Translations under genes and position numbers: made by a program
The notes under the pieces: generated by a model
Database searches by the model: none
Told to the model about the DNA's origin: nothing
What the model saw: only the letters and a program-made list of their open reading frames with translations
DNA from: Acidobacteriaceae bacterium
GTDB lineage: Bacteria; Acidobacteriota; Terriglobia; Terriglobales; Acidobacteriaceae
NCBI GenBank assembly: GCA_030038435.1
Contig: JASHOY010000296.1
Coordinates: forward strand, 1-43,327
Reading direction: 5' to 3'
Length of the DNA stretch: 43,327 bases
Shown here: positions 25,360 through 32,628 of the stretch, piece by piece
Layout of the letters: every line of letters starts with the position of its first letter
Numbering within the stretch: the stretch's first letter is position 1

Positions 25360-26696
25360 GTTCTGGCCATCACCGCGATTGTTCGTTTGGCTCCCGTCAT
25401 GGGCAAGGGGCCGCACTGAAGCGACACGGCAATCCGCAACTCTCCGGCTGCACAATGGGCGCCGATTGCGTGCAGATGCATCAGCGCCTGTTCTGCCTTC
25501 ACCGCCAGAATTTCTCGGGGCTGGGGCGTGGAGATGCGTATCTGCAATTCATTAGGTCTTCCGGTCGCCAGCGTAGCGCAGAAATCGTGGACACCCGGCA
25601 GCGCGAACAGAGCTTCATCCAGAGCGGCGATAACGATGCTGCCGCTCGGCCCCAACGCGACTTCGCTGTCGACTCTGCTCTGCACACGCGAGAGCCTGCG
25701 CAAGGGCGACCCGCAAAGGCACGGGCCGGGAAGGATTCGCGACAGGTCGCCTGTGCGGTAGCGAAGGAGCGGCATGCCCTGGCGGCCAAGGCTAGTGAAG
25801 ACAACTTCGCCTATTTCGCCGTCGGCCAGCGGCCGGCCGTTGCGAGGCGACACAATCTCAAAGTACAAATCGGCTTCACGCAGGTGGTAGCCTGCGTGCT
25901 CGCGGCAATCCACGCCGCCACCCAGACCCATCTCGGTTGAGCCGTAATGCTCGAAGATTTCGCAGCCTGTTCTCTGGCGAATCCGGCGCGCCAGGCTCTG
26001 CGGCACGTGATCGCTGCAAAGCACAATTGTGTGCAACCGCTGGAAGACGCGGCGGGCTACTTCCGTCTGCTCCAGAGCGATTGCAAGCATCTGCGTGGGT
26101 AAGCCGATGGCCAGAGTCGCCTTCTCCCGATCCATGCAGTCCAGTGCTTTCGCCGCATCGGCGATGAGCCCGTACGGAACAGGCGTCACCCCCGCGCGAG
26201 CTACGCCGCGCGCCAATTGAAAACCAACGCTGCCCTCGCGTTCGCCTGGCAGTGCGATCAGCATGCGGTCGCCCTCGGTGGCCATGGATGCAACGCCGTG
26301 GGCGAAGAATTCCAGCGTTTGTTGCTGATCTTCTGCGGTGAAGAAGATGCGCTTGCGTGCGCCGGATGTCCCGCTGGAATCGAGCGTCACCACGCGGCTG
26401 ATTTCGCTCTGCGGCACGCAAAGAAATTCGTGACCGCGGTCGATGATCTCCGCGGGACTGGTCAGAGGCGCCTGGGCAAATTCGTCCAGGGAAGGCGGCC
26501 AGTCAGCGGAAAGTCCAGCAAGGTTCGCGGCATAGAATGCGGAGCGCTGCCGGGCCCAGGCCACCGTTTGCCGAATCGCGCCAAGCTGGTATTGCGCGAT
26601 GGTATCGACCGTGAGATCTCCCCGGCTGATGCCGGATCGTCGCGAAGCCCATGCGTCCAGAGGATTCCGGCCGAGTTCCACGCTCGCGGCATTCAT
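25356..26696 (-). CDS. AMP-dependent CoA-ligase-like protein (DVU_1553 type)
   Basis: A 446-residue member of the phenylacetate-CoA ligase-like adenylating enzymes. The P-loop-like motif DSSGTSGARKRIFFTAED is near residues 108-125. YGSTEMGLGGGVDC is the A5-like adenylate motif. YRTGDLSRILPGPCLCG carries the ribose-binding Asp and a small Cys pair. It is shorter than acyl-CoA ligases such as PaaK in the C-terminal lid, which may mean transfer to a carrier or adenylation only. The start at 26696 forms ATGA with the radical SAM stop; an earlier frame opening at 26714 is unnecessary. The cluster in which such ligases occur (radical SAM, methyltransferase, HD protein) implies activation of a carboxylate made by or for that pathway. 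Confidence 0.8.
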   Translation of the reverse strand: MNAASVELGRNPLDAWASRRSGISRGDLTVDTIAQYQLGAIRQTVAWARQRSAFYAANLAGLSADWPPSLDEFAQAPLTSPAEIIDRGHEFLCVPQSEISRVVTLDSSGTSGARKRIFFTAEDQQQTLEFFAHGVASMATEGDRMLIALPGEREGSVGFQLARGVARAGVTPVPYGLIADAAKALDCMDREKATLAIGLPTQMLAIALEQTEVARRVFQRLHTIVLCSDHVPQSLARRIRQRTGCEIFEHYGSTEMGLGGGVDCREHAGYHLREADLYFEIVSPRNGRPLADGEIGEVVFTSLGRQGMPLLRYRTGDLSRILPGPCLCGSPLRRLSRVQSRVDSEVALGPSGSIVIAALDEALFALPGVHDFCATLATGRPNELQIRISTPQPREILAVKAEQALMHLHAIGAHCAAGELRIAVSLQCGPLPMTGAKRTIAVMART

Positions 26697-28159
26697 ACAA
26701 GCGCTCCCGTCCACCGGGCCGCACCGGTACTGCAGCGATAAAGCGTCTCACCGGAAACCCCCGTCAGGTTATACGCACAGAGCGGAACAAGCTTCAGCTG
26801 CGGACTCAGCACGTGGAGGAAGCATTCGCGCAGCCGTTCAAGATCGACGTTCCACGCGTCCTGAAAGGCCATTCCGGAGATGCAGAAGGAAGTTTTTTTG
26901 TCGGCGAGGAATTTGTCGAAACTGGAAATGTCGATTGCGCCGGCACCGTTTGCTTCCGCGCACTCCGGTTCCGATGGGTAAGACCAATGCTGGGCAACGA
27001 AACGCTGTGCCCGGCGCACGCTCTCTTCCTGAAACGTTTTGGGCATGCTTAGCTGGACAAGGCTGGACTGCGGCGCCGAATCCACTGCCGGCCCGCAGCA
27101 CGAGGAAACCTGCGGACGCGGCGCAGCAGTGACCCGCTTTTCAGCATCGAGCCAGAATTTGCCGTGAAAGGAACAGTACGGATTCTCGCCCGACGCGGGA
27201 TAGAATTGCTCCGCCCTGAACATGCCGCTGGTCTGCTCTTCGATAAGTCGGATAAGTTCGGGAAAGGTGATGCGATCGTCGTCGGTCCGGCCTGAGGGGT
27301 AGCGTCCAAAATAGCTGACAGGCTGAAAATGCACGGCGCGGACCGCGGGTGCATTACGAACCGCCTCCCGCAAGATGTCGCCGATCTGGCCGGTATTCAG
27401 GCCAGGCACCAGAGTGGGCACCAGCACAACTCCCAGCTCGTGATCACTGCAATTCGCAATGGCTTTCTTCTTGAGATCGAGCAGAGCCCTTCCACGGATC
27501 GACTGATACACGTCATCGGTGACCCCGTCGAATTGCAGCAAGACGCAGGTGAGGCCCGCCGCTTTCAGTTCCAGCGCGTAGTCCCGGTCTGTCGCGAGGC
27601 GCAAGCCATTGGTGTTGAGCTGTATGTAGGTGTACCCGAGTGTGCGGATTCGGCGAATGATCTCGGGCAGATCGCGGCGCACCGTCGGCTCGCCGCCAGA
27701 GAGATGAATGTTGAAGGGACCTCCGAGTTCGATGAGGCTGCGGCACCATCCAACGATTTCGTCTGCGGTAGGGTCGGATTTGGCCGCGGTGCTTCCTGCC
27801 GATGCGAAACAAACACTGCACGCCAGGTTACAGCGTTCTGTTACATCGAGAACCACGCAGCAGGTATGCTGGCGATGATCCGGGCAAAGACCGCAATCGA
27901 AGGGGCAACCGCGCTCCACCTCCGAGCCGCAGACCGGTGGCCGCGCATGAGTACGGCAGCCTTTGCCCCAGTTCTCGTACGTGTCGAGACCGCGCCAAAT
28001 TACCGTTTTGAAGTGCCCGTGCATGGGGCAGGTCTTGCGCAGGTAGACGGCATCGCTCTCCGCCACGCGCTCGGCGTCAATGCGCTGAAGACATACGGGA
28101 CAGAGGCTCTCGGTAGCGCTAAGCACGCGTGCAGCGTCGGATGAAATTGCAGCGCTCAT
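26693..28159 (-). CDS. trsS: Radical SAM protein of the TrsS type
   Basis: A 488-residue protein. The N-terminal part has many paired cysteines: CPVC (20-23), TCPMHG (43-48) and CPFDCGLCPDH (85-95). The radical SAM cluster motif C-x3-C-x2-C is at 110-117 (CNLACSVC), followed by LSGGEPT (153-159). Later cysteines include SFHG near 330, SSCCGP (352-357), and a conserved tail with ISGMAFQDAWNVDLERL and LVPLCAYNLTG. This pattern corresponds to the family named radical SAM (seleno)protein TrsS, in which some members carry selenocysteine; here all such sites appear as cysteine. The N-terminal layout suggests a relative of the tetraether/MoaA-like enzymes that bind a second metal. Start and stop are both in 4-bp ATGA overlaps. 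Reaction unknown. Confidence 0.85.
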   Translation of the reverse strand: MSAAISSDAARVLSATESLCPVCLQRIDAERVAESDAVYLRKTCPMHGHFKTVIWRGLDTYENWGKGCRTHARPPVCGSEVERGCPFDCGLCPDHRQHTCCVVLDVTERCNLACSVCFASAGSTAAKSDPTADEIVGWCRSLIELGGPFNIHLSGGEPTVRRDLPEIIRRIRTLGYTYIQLNTNGLRLATDRDYALELKAAGLTCVLLQFDGVTDDVYQSIRGRALLDLKKKAIANCSDHELGVVLVPTLVPGLNTGQIGDILREAVRNAPAVRAVHFQPVSYFGRYPSGRTDDDRITFPELIRLIEEQTSGMFRAEQFYPASGENPYCSFHGKFWLDAEKRVTAAPRPQVSSCCGPAVDSAPQSSLVQLSMPKTFQEESVRRAQRFVAQHWSYPSEPECAEANGAGAIDISSFDKFLADKKTSFCISGMAFQDAWNVDLERLRECFLHVLSPQLKLVPLCAYNLTGVSGETLYRCSTGAARWTGALV

Positions 28160-28788
28160 ATCTCCTCCTCCACAGGATTCGCAGCGCGAGCGATCATCGG
28201 GTCGCGCGCACCAAGCAAATCTTCGCGAAGAATGGCCATGAGCGGCATACCGGTCCGCGCCTCAATAGCGGCGGAAATCTGCTCGGCAACAGCTTTGCGC
28301 CGCTGCGCTGCCTGCAATGCTTCGCGATCTTTACGGAAGCGATGAAGTTTGCGCCGGAATCGCTCGTCGAGGGTAACGAGGCGGTCGCCGGCAGCCAGTT
28401 TGTCGGCCAGGTAGACGATAGCCCGTTCGTCGAGCGTGCCGTCAAATTGCATCTCCATATGGGCCGCCACAATTTCGGCGACGGCCGGCATTCCCAATCC
28501 GCGCAAAAGCGATGCCCCCGTTTCGGCGTGCTTCGGTTGTCCTTTGGCGAGGTCGTGCAACAAGCCGCTGGCGCGCACTAATTCCGAATCAATGGCGGCT
28601 CCGGCGGCAGCAAGCGCATGGGCAATCTGTCCGGCTAGTTCCGCAACCTTTCGCGAATGCTCGATCACCGCATCAGGTGTTTGCTGCCGCGCAAGCATGG
28701 CTTCACATGCTTTCCTTGTGGGAATAACGCCGCGCGCGCTCGGCCCATGTTTAGCGCGGTCAGTCGAGATGAGAGCGATTGAAATCAT
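28156..28788 (-). CDS. HD-domain protein resembling the C-terminal half of DVU_1551-type proteins
   Basis: Up to 210 residues. The HD metal ligands are visible as IEHSRKV (His44), LLHDLAKG (His78-Asp79) and YLADKL (Asp129). HD proteins of this group are phosphohydrolases. In the related DVU_1551 family, to my recollection, an HD domain follows a MobA/MocA-like nucleotidyltransferase; here the first 30 residues are not homologous to anything I recognise and the transferase is missing. The ATG at 28788 overlaps the upstream gene by 29 bases. An alternative ATG at 28698, with AAGGA about 11 bases upstream, would start directly at the HD region. The stop overlaps the TrsS start as ATGA. Confidence 0.75.
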   Translation of the reverse strand: MISIALISTDRAKHGPSARGVIPTRKACEAMLARQQTPDAVIEHSRKVAELAGQIAHALAAAGAAIDSELVRASGLLHDLAKGQPKHAETGASLLRGLGMPAVAEIVAAHMEMQFDGTLDERAIVYLADKLAAGDRLVTLDERFRRKLHRFRKDREALQAAQRRKAVAEQISAAIEARTGMPLMAILREDLLGARDPMIARAANPVEEEI

Positions 28789-29206
28789 AGTTGTGATCGG
28801 CGAGAATCTCTTTCAATCGGGTCAGGCTTTCGATGACGATCCGCGGACAACGGGTCAACTTGTTGCGTATGTCGTCCTGCACAATGGCAGCGCAATCCGT
28901 GCCCCCGTAGCGCTGACTAATTTCGGACTCGAACCACTCGACGAACTCGGCGAGCATGGCGGGCAACCGCGCATCCCCGGTGGAATCGGGAGTTCCCCAT
29001 CCTGCATAGAGGCCGAGCACCGAACAGCCGCCGGTGAGTGCGCCGCAGGTTTTGCCGCAGCCCATACCGCCGAGCAGGCCCGCCATGGCGCGCAGCAGTT
29101 CCTCATTTTCGCGGCCCTGCGCCTTCAGGGCCATCGCCATCAGGATCTGGCTGCACTGATAACCCTTCATGGCAAGATCCATTACGCGAAACGAATCATC
29201 GTTCAT
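28760..29206 (-). CDS. C_GCAxxG_C_C family redox protein (DVU_1555 type)
   Basis: A 148-residue protein. GYQCSQILM (about 16-24) and GMGCGKTCGALTGGCSVLGL (about 47-66) give the Cys and Gly-rich core of the C_GCAxxG_C_C family, small proteins associated with redox or metal handling and often Sec- or Cys-rich. Additional Cys residues occur at TDCAA and TRCPR. I place the start at the ATG 29206, preceded by GAGGGAAGCG; a GTG at 29218 would overlap the methyltransferase stop. In related clusters this protein is a constant companion of the radical SAM and methyltransferase genes. Confidence 0.8.
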   Translation of the reverse strand: MNDDSFRVMDLAMKGYQCSQILMAMALKAQGRENEELLRAMAGLLGGMGCGKTCGALTGGCSVLGLYAGWGTPDSTGDARLPAMLAEFVEWFESEISQRYGGTDCAAIVQDDIRNKLTRCPRIVIESLTRLKEILADHNYDFNRSHLD

Positions 29207-29214
29207 CGCTTCCC

Positions 29215-29952
29215 TCACATTTCCCGGTTGCGCCGCGTTGCAATCAGCAGGAAATAGCCGGCGCGGGCGCTCCGCATGGCCGCATAAGTCTCCGCCGAAC
29301 CTTCATTCCGGCCACATCCCCAAAGGCCATCGAGCGATCCGTGTTCAAAGAGATAGCGAGCGGCGCATTCGCGGAGCGCGTGCGAATGATCCTCCCACAC
29401 ATCGGCGATGAAACCCGCGCACGATAGTTCAGCTTCTAGTTCTTCACGCACTATCATCTTCGCCGCGCAGCAATCCTGGAGCAAACGCACATCCGCAATT
29501 GCCTCGGGCTGCCGGGCATAAAGGTCGGAAACGATCAGCCGGCCGCCATCAGCGAGCACGCGGGCGCACTCGGCGAGAGCGCGTTGGCGATCTTCAAACA
29601 GCGAAAGGCTGCATTCCGCAAGAATGCCGTCCACCGCACCATCGGCGAAGGGCAGATCGTCGGCGCTGGCCTGAATGCAGCTGACCGCCCCTCGCGCGCT
29701 GAAGGCGGTGCGCACAGGGTTGGGCGCGCAATCGATCCCTACGGCGCGGTAACCTTGCGAGCGGAGGTATCGCACCGTGTCGCCGCCGCCGCAGCCCACA
29801 TCGAGCAATGCCGCGCCCGCGCGGAAATTCGCCAAAGCGACTGCGCGCGCCGTCAGTTCCATTCCGCCGGGACGAAAGAGTTGCGCATCGCCCGGCGCGA
29901 GGCGGCCAGTCTCGTAAGCAGATCGATCTCGGGTTTCGCATGTCAGCATCAT
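29215..29952 (-). CDS. SAM-dependent methyltransferase (DVU_1556/TrsM type)
   Basis: A 245-residue class I methyltransferase. LLDVGCGGGDTVRYL (about 49-63) is the SAM-binding motif I. AVGIDCAPNPVRTA is motif II and ADDLPFADGAVDGILAECSL is the post-II region with DLPF. The C-terminal half has several unusual cysteines (LLQDCCAAKM, AELSCAGF), and begins with RPGGMELT as in arsenite- and UbiE-like relatives. The start at 29952 overlaps the stop of the rubredoxin-like gene. The methyl acceptor is unknown and is presumably an intermediate of the same pathway as TrsS. Confidence 0.85.
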   Translation of the reverse strand: MMLTCETRDRSAYETGRLAPGDAQLFRPGGMELTARAVALANFRAGAALLDVGCGGGDTVRYLRSQGYRAVGIDCAPNPVRTAFSARGAVSCIQASADDLPFADGAVDGILAECSLSLFEDRQRALAECARVLADGGRLIVSDLYARQPEAIADVRLLQDCCAAKMIVREELEAELSCAGFIADVWEDHSHALRECAARYLFEHGSLDGLWGCGRNEGSAETYAAMRSARAGYFLLIATRRNREM

Positions 29953-30161
29953 TTATCCTCCAGCGCCTGTTCCACCTGCAGCATCCGGCCGGTGGCCAGC
30001 TCTCTGGGAACCAGGACTTTGCCACACTCCGGGCACTTCCATAGCTCGATGGGAAATTCGCTGCCAAGATAGGAAGCGACAACCTTGCCCCGCACGAGCG
30101 GCTGGTCACACTTCGCGCACACATAAGAAGGAGGCGGTGGTATGCCGGAGGCGGAACTCAT
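29949..30161 (-). CDS. Small rubredoxin-like two-CxxC protein (DVU_1557 type)
   Basis: A 70-residue protein with YVCAKCDQPL and, about 25 residues later, KCPECGKVLVP: two CxxC knuckles that could bind Fe or Zn in a rubredoxin-like or zinc-ribbon fold. It starts with an ATGA overlap at 30161, immediately after the flavin oxidoreductase stop. A longer frame to 30209 is unlikely. Likely an electron carrier between the FAD/Fe-S protein and the partners, but a structural zinc ribbon cannot be excluded. Confidence 0.75.
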   Translation of the reverse strand: MSSASGIPPPPSYVCAKCDQPLVRGKVVASYLGSEFPIELWKCPECGKVLVPRELATGRMLQVEQALEDK

Positions 30162-32485
30162 TGGGAGCGCACCTCCATGCGATGCGACCAGGCATCGTGC
30201 GCTACGCAATCACTGCCGGTGATGGAGTACTCCACCCAGTAGGTCACACAGGCCACGCGCAGCGATGCCAACCGGCGCCCGGTAGACGCATCCTCGATGA
30301 CATCGCCGCTCTTTTCGGCATGGTCGATCGTGCGCTGTACGTCCTGCTCGAGGACCATGCGCTTTTCGATCGCCCGCCGCAGTTCTTCGGAGATGAGAAC
30401 GTTGCGCGATGGTTCCATGAGCTTCTCCTTTTCTCCCCAGACCTCATGCCGCAGCCGGTCTTTGAGCCGGGCGCGATGATCCAGGCGGCGCGAAAATCCG
30501 GGGTCGGGCCGGGCTGCAGGGTCCTGGTTATCCCGCGCGAAGACGAGGTCGAGAATATGCGTGGCGCGCTTGCCTTCATGCGCGAAACGATCGCGGCACA
30601 TGGCGCAATAAGTCACATAATCGGCATGGCTCTGCGCGGCGCGGAGTCGCACCGTCTTCTCCGCAACCGCCGGATTCGCAAACATCATCAGCCCGCCGTA
30701 GCCGCAGCATGTTGTCAAGCCCGGCGCATTCAACTCTTCCGTCTCAACACCCAACTTCTTAAGCAGTCCGCGCGCGCCTTGTTCCACTTCGCCGATACCG
30801 CGCGTGGAGCAGGGATCGTGAATCGCCAGTTTTTTGCCGGCAAAATCCGGCGGAGGCGCGGAAAGTTGCGTCAGATCGATGTGCGGCCAAAGCGGCTCGA
30901 TCGGAATTTGCGGCTGTGTTTCATGCACAGATTTGAGGCAGGAGGAGCATGCGGTAATCAAGTGCGGCCGGCCCAGCGAATCCCACGCGGCTCGCATTGT
31001 CTCTGACGCATCACCCGCCTTGGCCTGGTTGCCGGCCCAGCGCGCCGGCGCCCCGCAGCAGCCAAGGATCAATCCCACGCCGCCCGCCAATGTTTTGCGC
31101 AGGTGCGCGTAGGCCGAAAGTACATGCTCGGGCGACGAGGCCGAAAGCTGGCAGCCGGGGAGGAATGCAAACTCGCTGGCGGCGAAGCCCGGCTCATGAC
31201 GCGCCATTCGAAAGGCATCGCTCTGGCTGAACTCCATCTCGCGCAATGCAAAATCGTGCATGGAAGGCGGCATCTTTCCCGTCAACACCATGCCCTGCCG
31301 CGCGTCGAGACATGCCTCGGCCATATTCAGCTTCTCAGGACAAACCGCCGCGCACAGCCCGCACAGCGCGCAGGAGTTGATCATGCGGTTGGCCTTGCGC
31401 ACGCCCATCACGATGCTCTCGTTGTTGTAGATCTGGCGCACGTAACTCTTGGGATAAGAACCGTACTCTTCGAGATACGGACACACCTTTACGCATTCCA
31501 GGCAATGGCAGGGAAAACAGCGCGCGGCCTCGCGCACAGCTTCATCGCGTGTATAACCCTGCGCGTTCTCTGCGCGCGCAACAGCGGGCAGGGGTGCAAT
31601 GCCGCTGGTGTTGACGTAAAGCCGCGAAGCGTACGGCCCCTGATTTTCGCGGCTCGCAGTCAGCGACGCTCCCTGCAAAAACCGGTCGATCGAAACCGCC
31701 GCGTGGATTCCATCGGCAACGGACTCGACGGGCGAGTATGCAGCAGGATTGCAGCGCTGCGCACCGCCGGCAAAGACTTTGGGATTGCTTGTGACCAGCG
31801 TGAGCGCATCGATGCGCAGGCGGCCCTCGCCGTCGCGCTCCAGCCCCAGCGAGCTTTCATCAAAGAACTCCGAACCCGTGGCGAGATACACCGCGTCGTA
31901 ATCAGCCATCAGAGCCGCCACGCCGAACGGTCCGGCGTGGCGGCTGATCAGCGCGCTGCAATGCACTGTAACGCCGAGTTTGGCGAGCGCTGCAAGATCC
32001 GCATCGATGGCGGCAGCAGGAAGATCCAACTCCGGCAGGGAGCGAATTCTCCCGAGTAAGTGCGGCCCTGCTTCAAACAACGTAACGCCGTATCCGCGCT
32101 CTGCCAGGCGTATCGCCGCGGAAACGCCGCTCAATCCACCGCCTGCAATCGCCACTCGCTTGCGGTTGAAGGGTCGCGAATGCATGGCTGGCGTTGCACC
32201 GCCGAATTCTGCGCAGGCGCGCTCCAGAAGCCCGATTGCAAGCGCATCGCCCGCGTCCAGCCTTCGGCATTTCGCCTGGCAGGGATGGTCACAAACATGC
32301 GCCAGAATACGCGGAACCGGAGCGGAGGTACCAAGCAGTGCGAGGCCTTTGCGGAAGTCACGCCCGGCGACCGCCACTACAAGGCTGCGGGCATCGACAT
32401 GCAACGGGCAAGCCGCAGTGCAGGCGGGGGCCTGCTCTTCGATGCATTGCCCCTCCCACCGCCTTACCTGCTCCCGATCCATCAT
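30158..32485 (-). CDS. FAD/Fe-S oxidoreductase with dicluster, 4Fe-4S ferredoxin and HdrB-like CCG domains
   Basis: About 775 residues. Order of parts: a Cys-rich GltD-like dicluster module (ACTAACPL and CDHPCQAKC, within the first 75 residues); an FAD-binding Rossmann motif VAIAGGGLSGVSAAIRLAERG (about 112-130, split strand and helix); a disulfide-oxidoreductase body; a 4Fe-4S module (CFPCHCLECVKVCP and CALCGLCAAVCP); two CCG-type cysteine motifs as in heterodisulfide reductase HdrB (LGCCGAP and TTCCGYGG); and a conserved 85-residue tail ending in VEYSITGSDCVAHDAWSHRM. GGAGGT just upstream supports the tandem ATG at 32485/32482. It would relay electrons between NAD(P)H or a quinone-like pool and the aldehyde oxidoreductase or a thiol substrate. 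Direction unknown. Confidence 0.85.
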   Translation of the reverse strand: MMDREQVRRWEGQCIEEQAPACTAACPLHVDARSLVVAVAGRDFRKGLALLGTSAPVPRILAHVCDHPCQAKCRRLDAGDALAIGLLERACAEFGGATPAMHSRPFNRKRVAIAGGGLSGVSAAIRLAERGYGVTLFEAGPHLLGRIRSLPELDLPAAAIDADLAALAKLGVTVHCSALISRHAGPFGVAALMADYDAVYLATGSEFFDESSLGLERDGEGRLRIDALTLVTSNPKVFAGGAQRCNPAAYSPVESVADGIHAAVSIDRFLQGASLTASRENQGPYASRLYVNTSGIAPLPAVARAENAQGYTRDEAVREAARCFPCHCLECVKVCPYLEEYGSYPKSYVRQIYNNESIVMGVRKANRMINSCALCGLCAAVCPEKLNMAEACLDARQGMVLTGKMPPSMHDFALREMEFSQSDAFRMARHEPGFAASEFAFLPGCQLSASSPEHVLSAYAHLRKTLAGGVGLILGCCGAPARWAGNQAKAGDASETMRAAWDSLGRPHLITACSSCLKSVHETQPQIPIEPLWPHIDLTQLSAPPPDFAGKKLAIHDPCSTRGIGEVEQGARGLLKKLGVETEELNAPGLTTCCGYGGLMMFANPAVAEKTVRLRAAQSHADYVTYCAMCRDRFAHEGKRATHILDLVFARDNQDPAARPDPGFSRRLDHRARLKDRLRHEVWGEKEKLMEPSRNVLISEELRRAIEKRMVLEQDVQRTIDHAEKSGDVIEDASTGRRLASLRVACVTYWVEYSITGSDCVAHDAWSHRMEVRSQ

Positions 32486-32628
32486 CCGACCTCCGGCCCG
32501 CATTGCATCGAGACTTACTTGGCAGCCAGATGCAGTCGAGCCTCTTCAGAAAAGCCCGGGACCTAATCGCCAGCCTTGTTTCCGACCGTCATAGACCCGA
32601 TCCCGGACTCTTCTGTTGCAGCGGTGCT

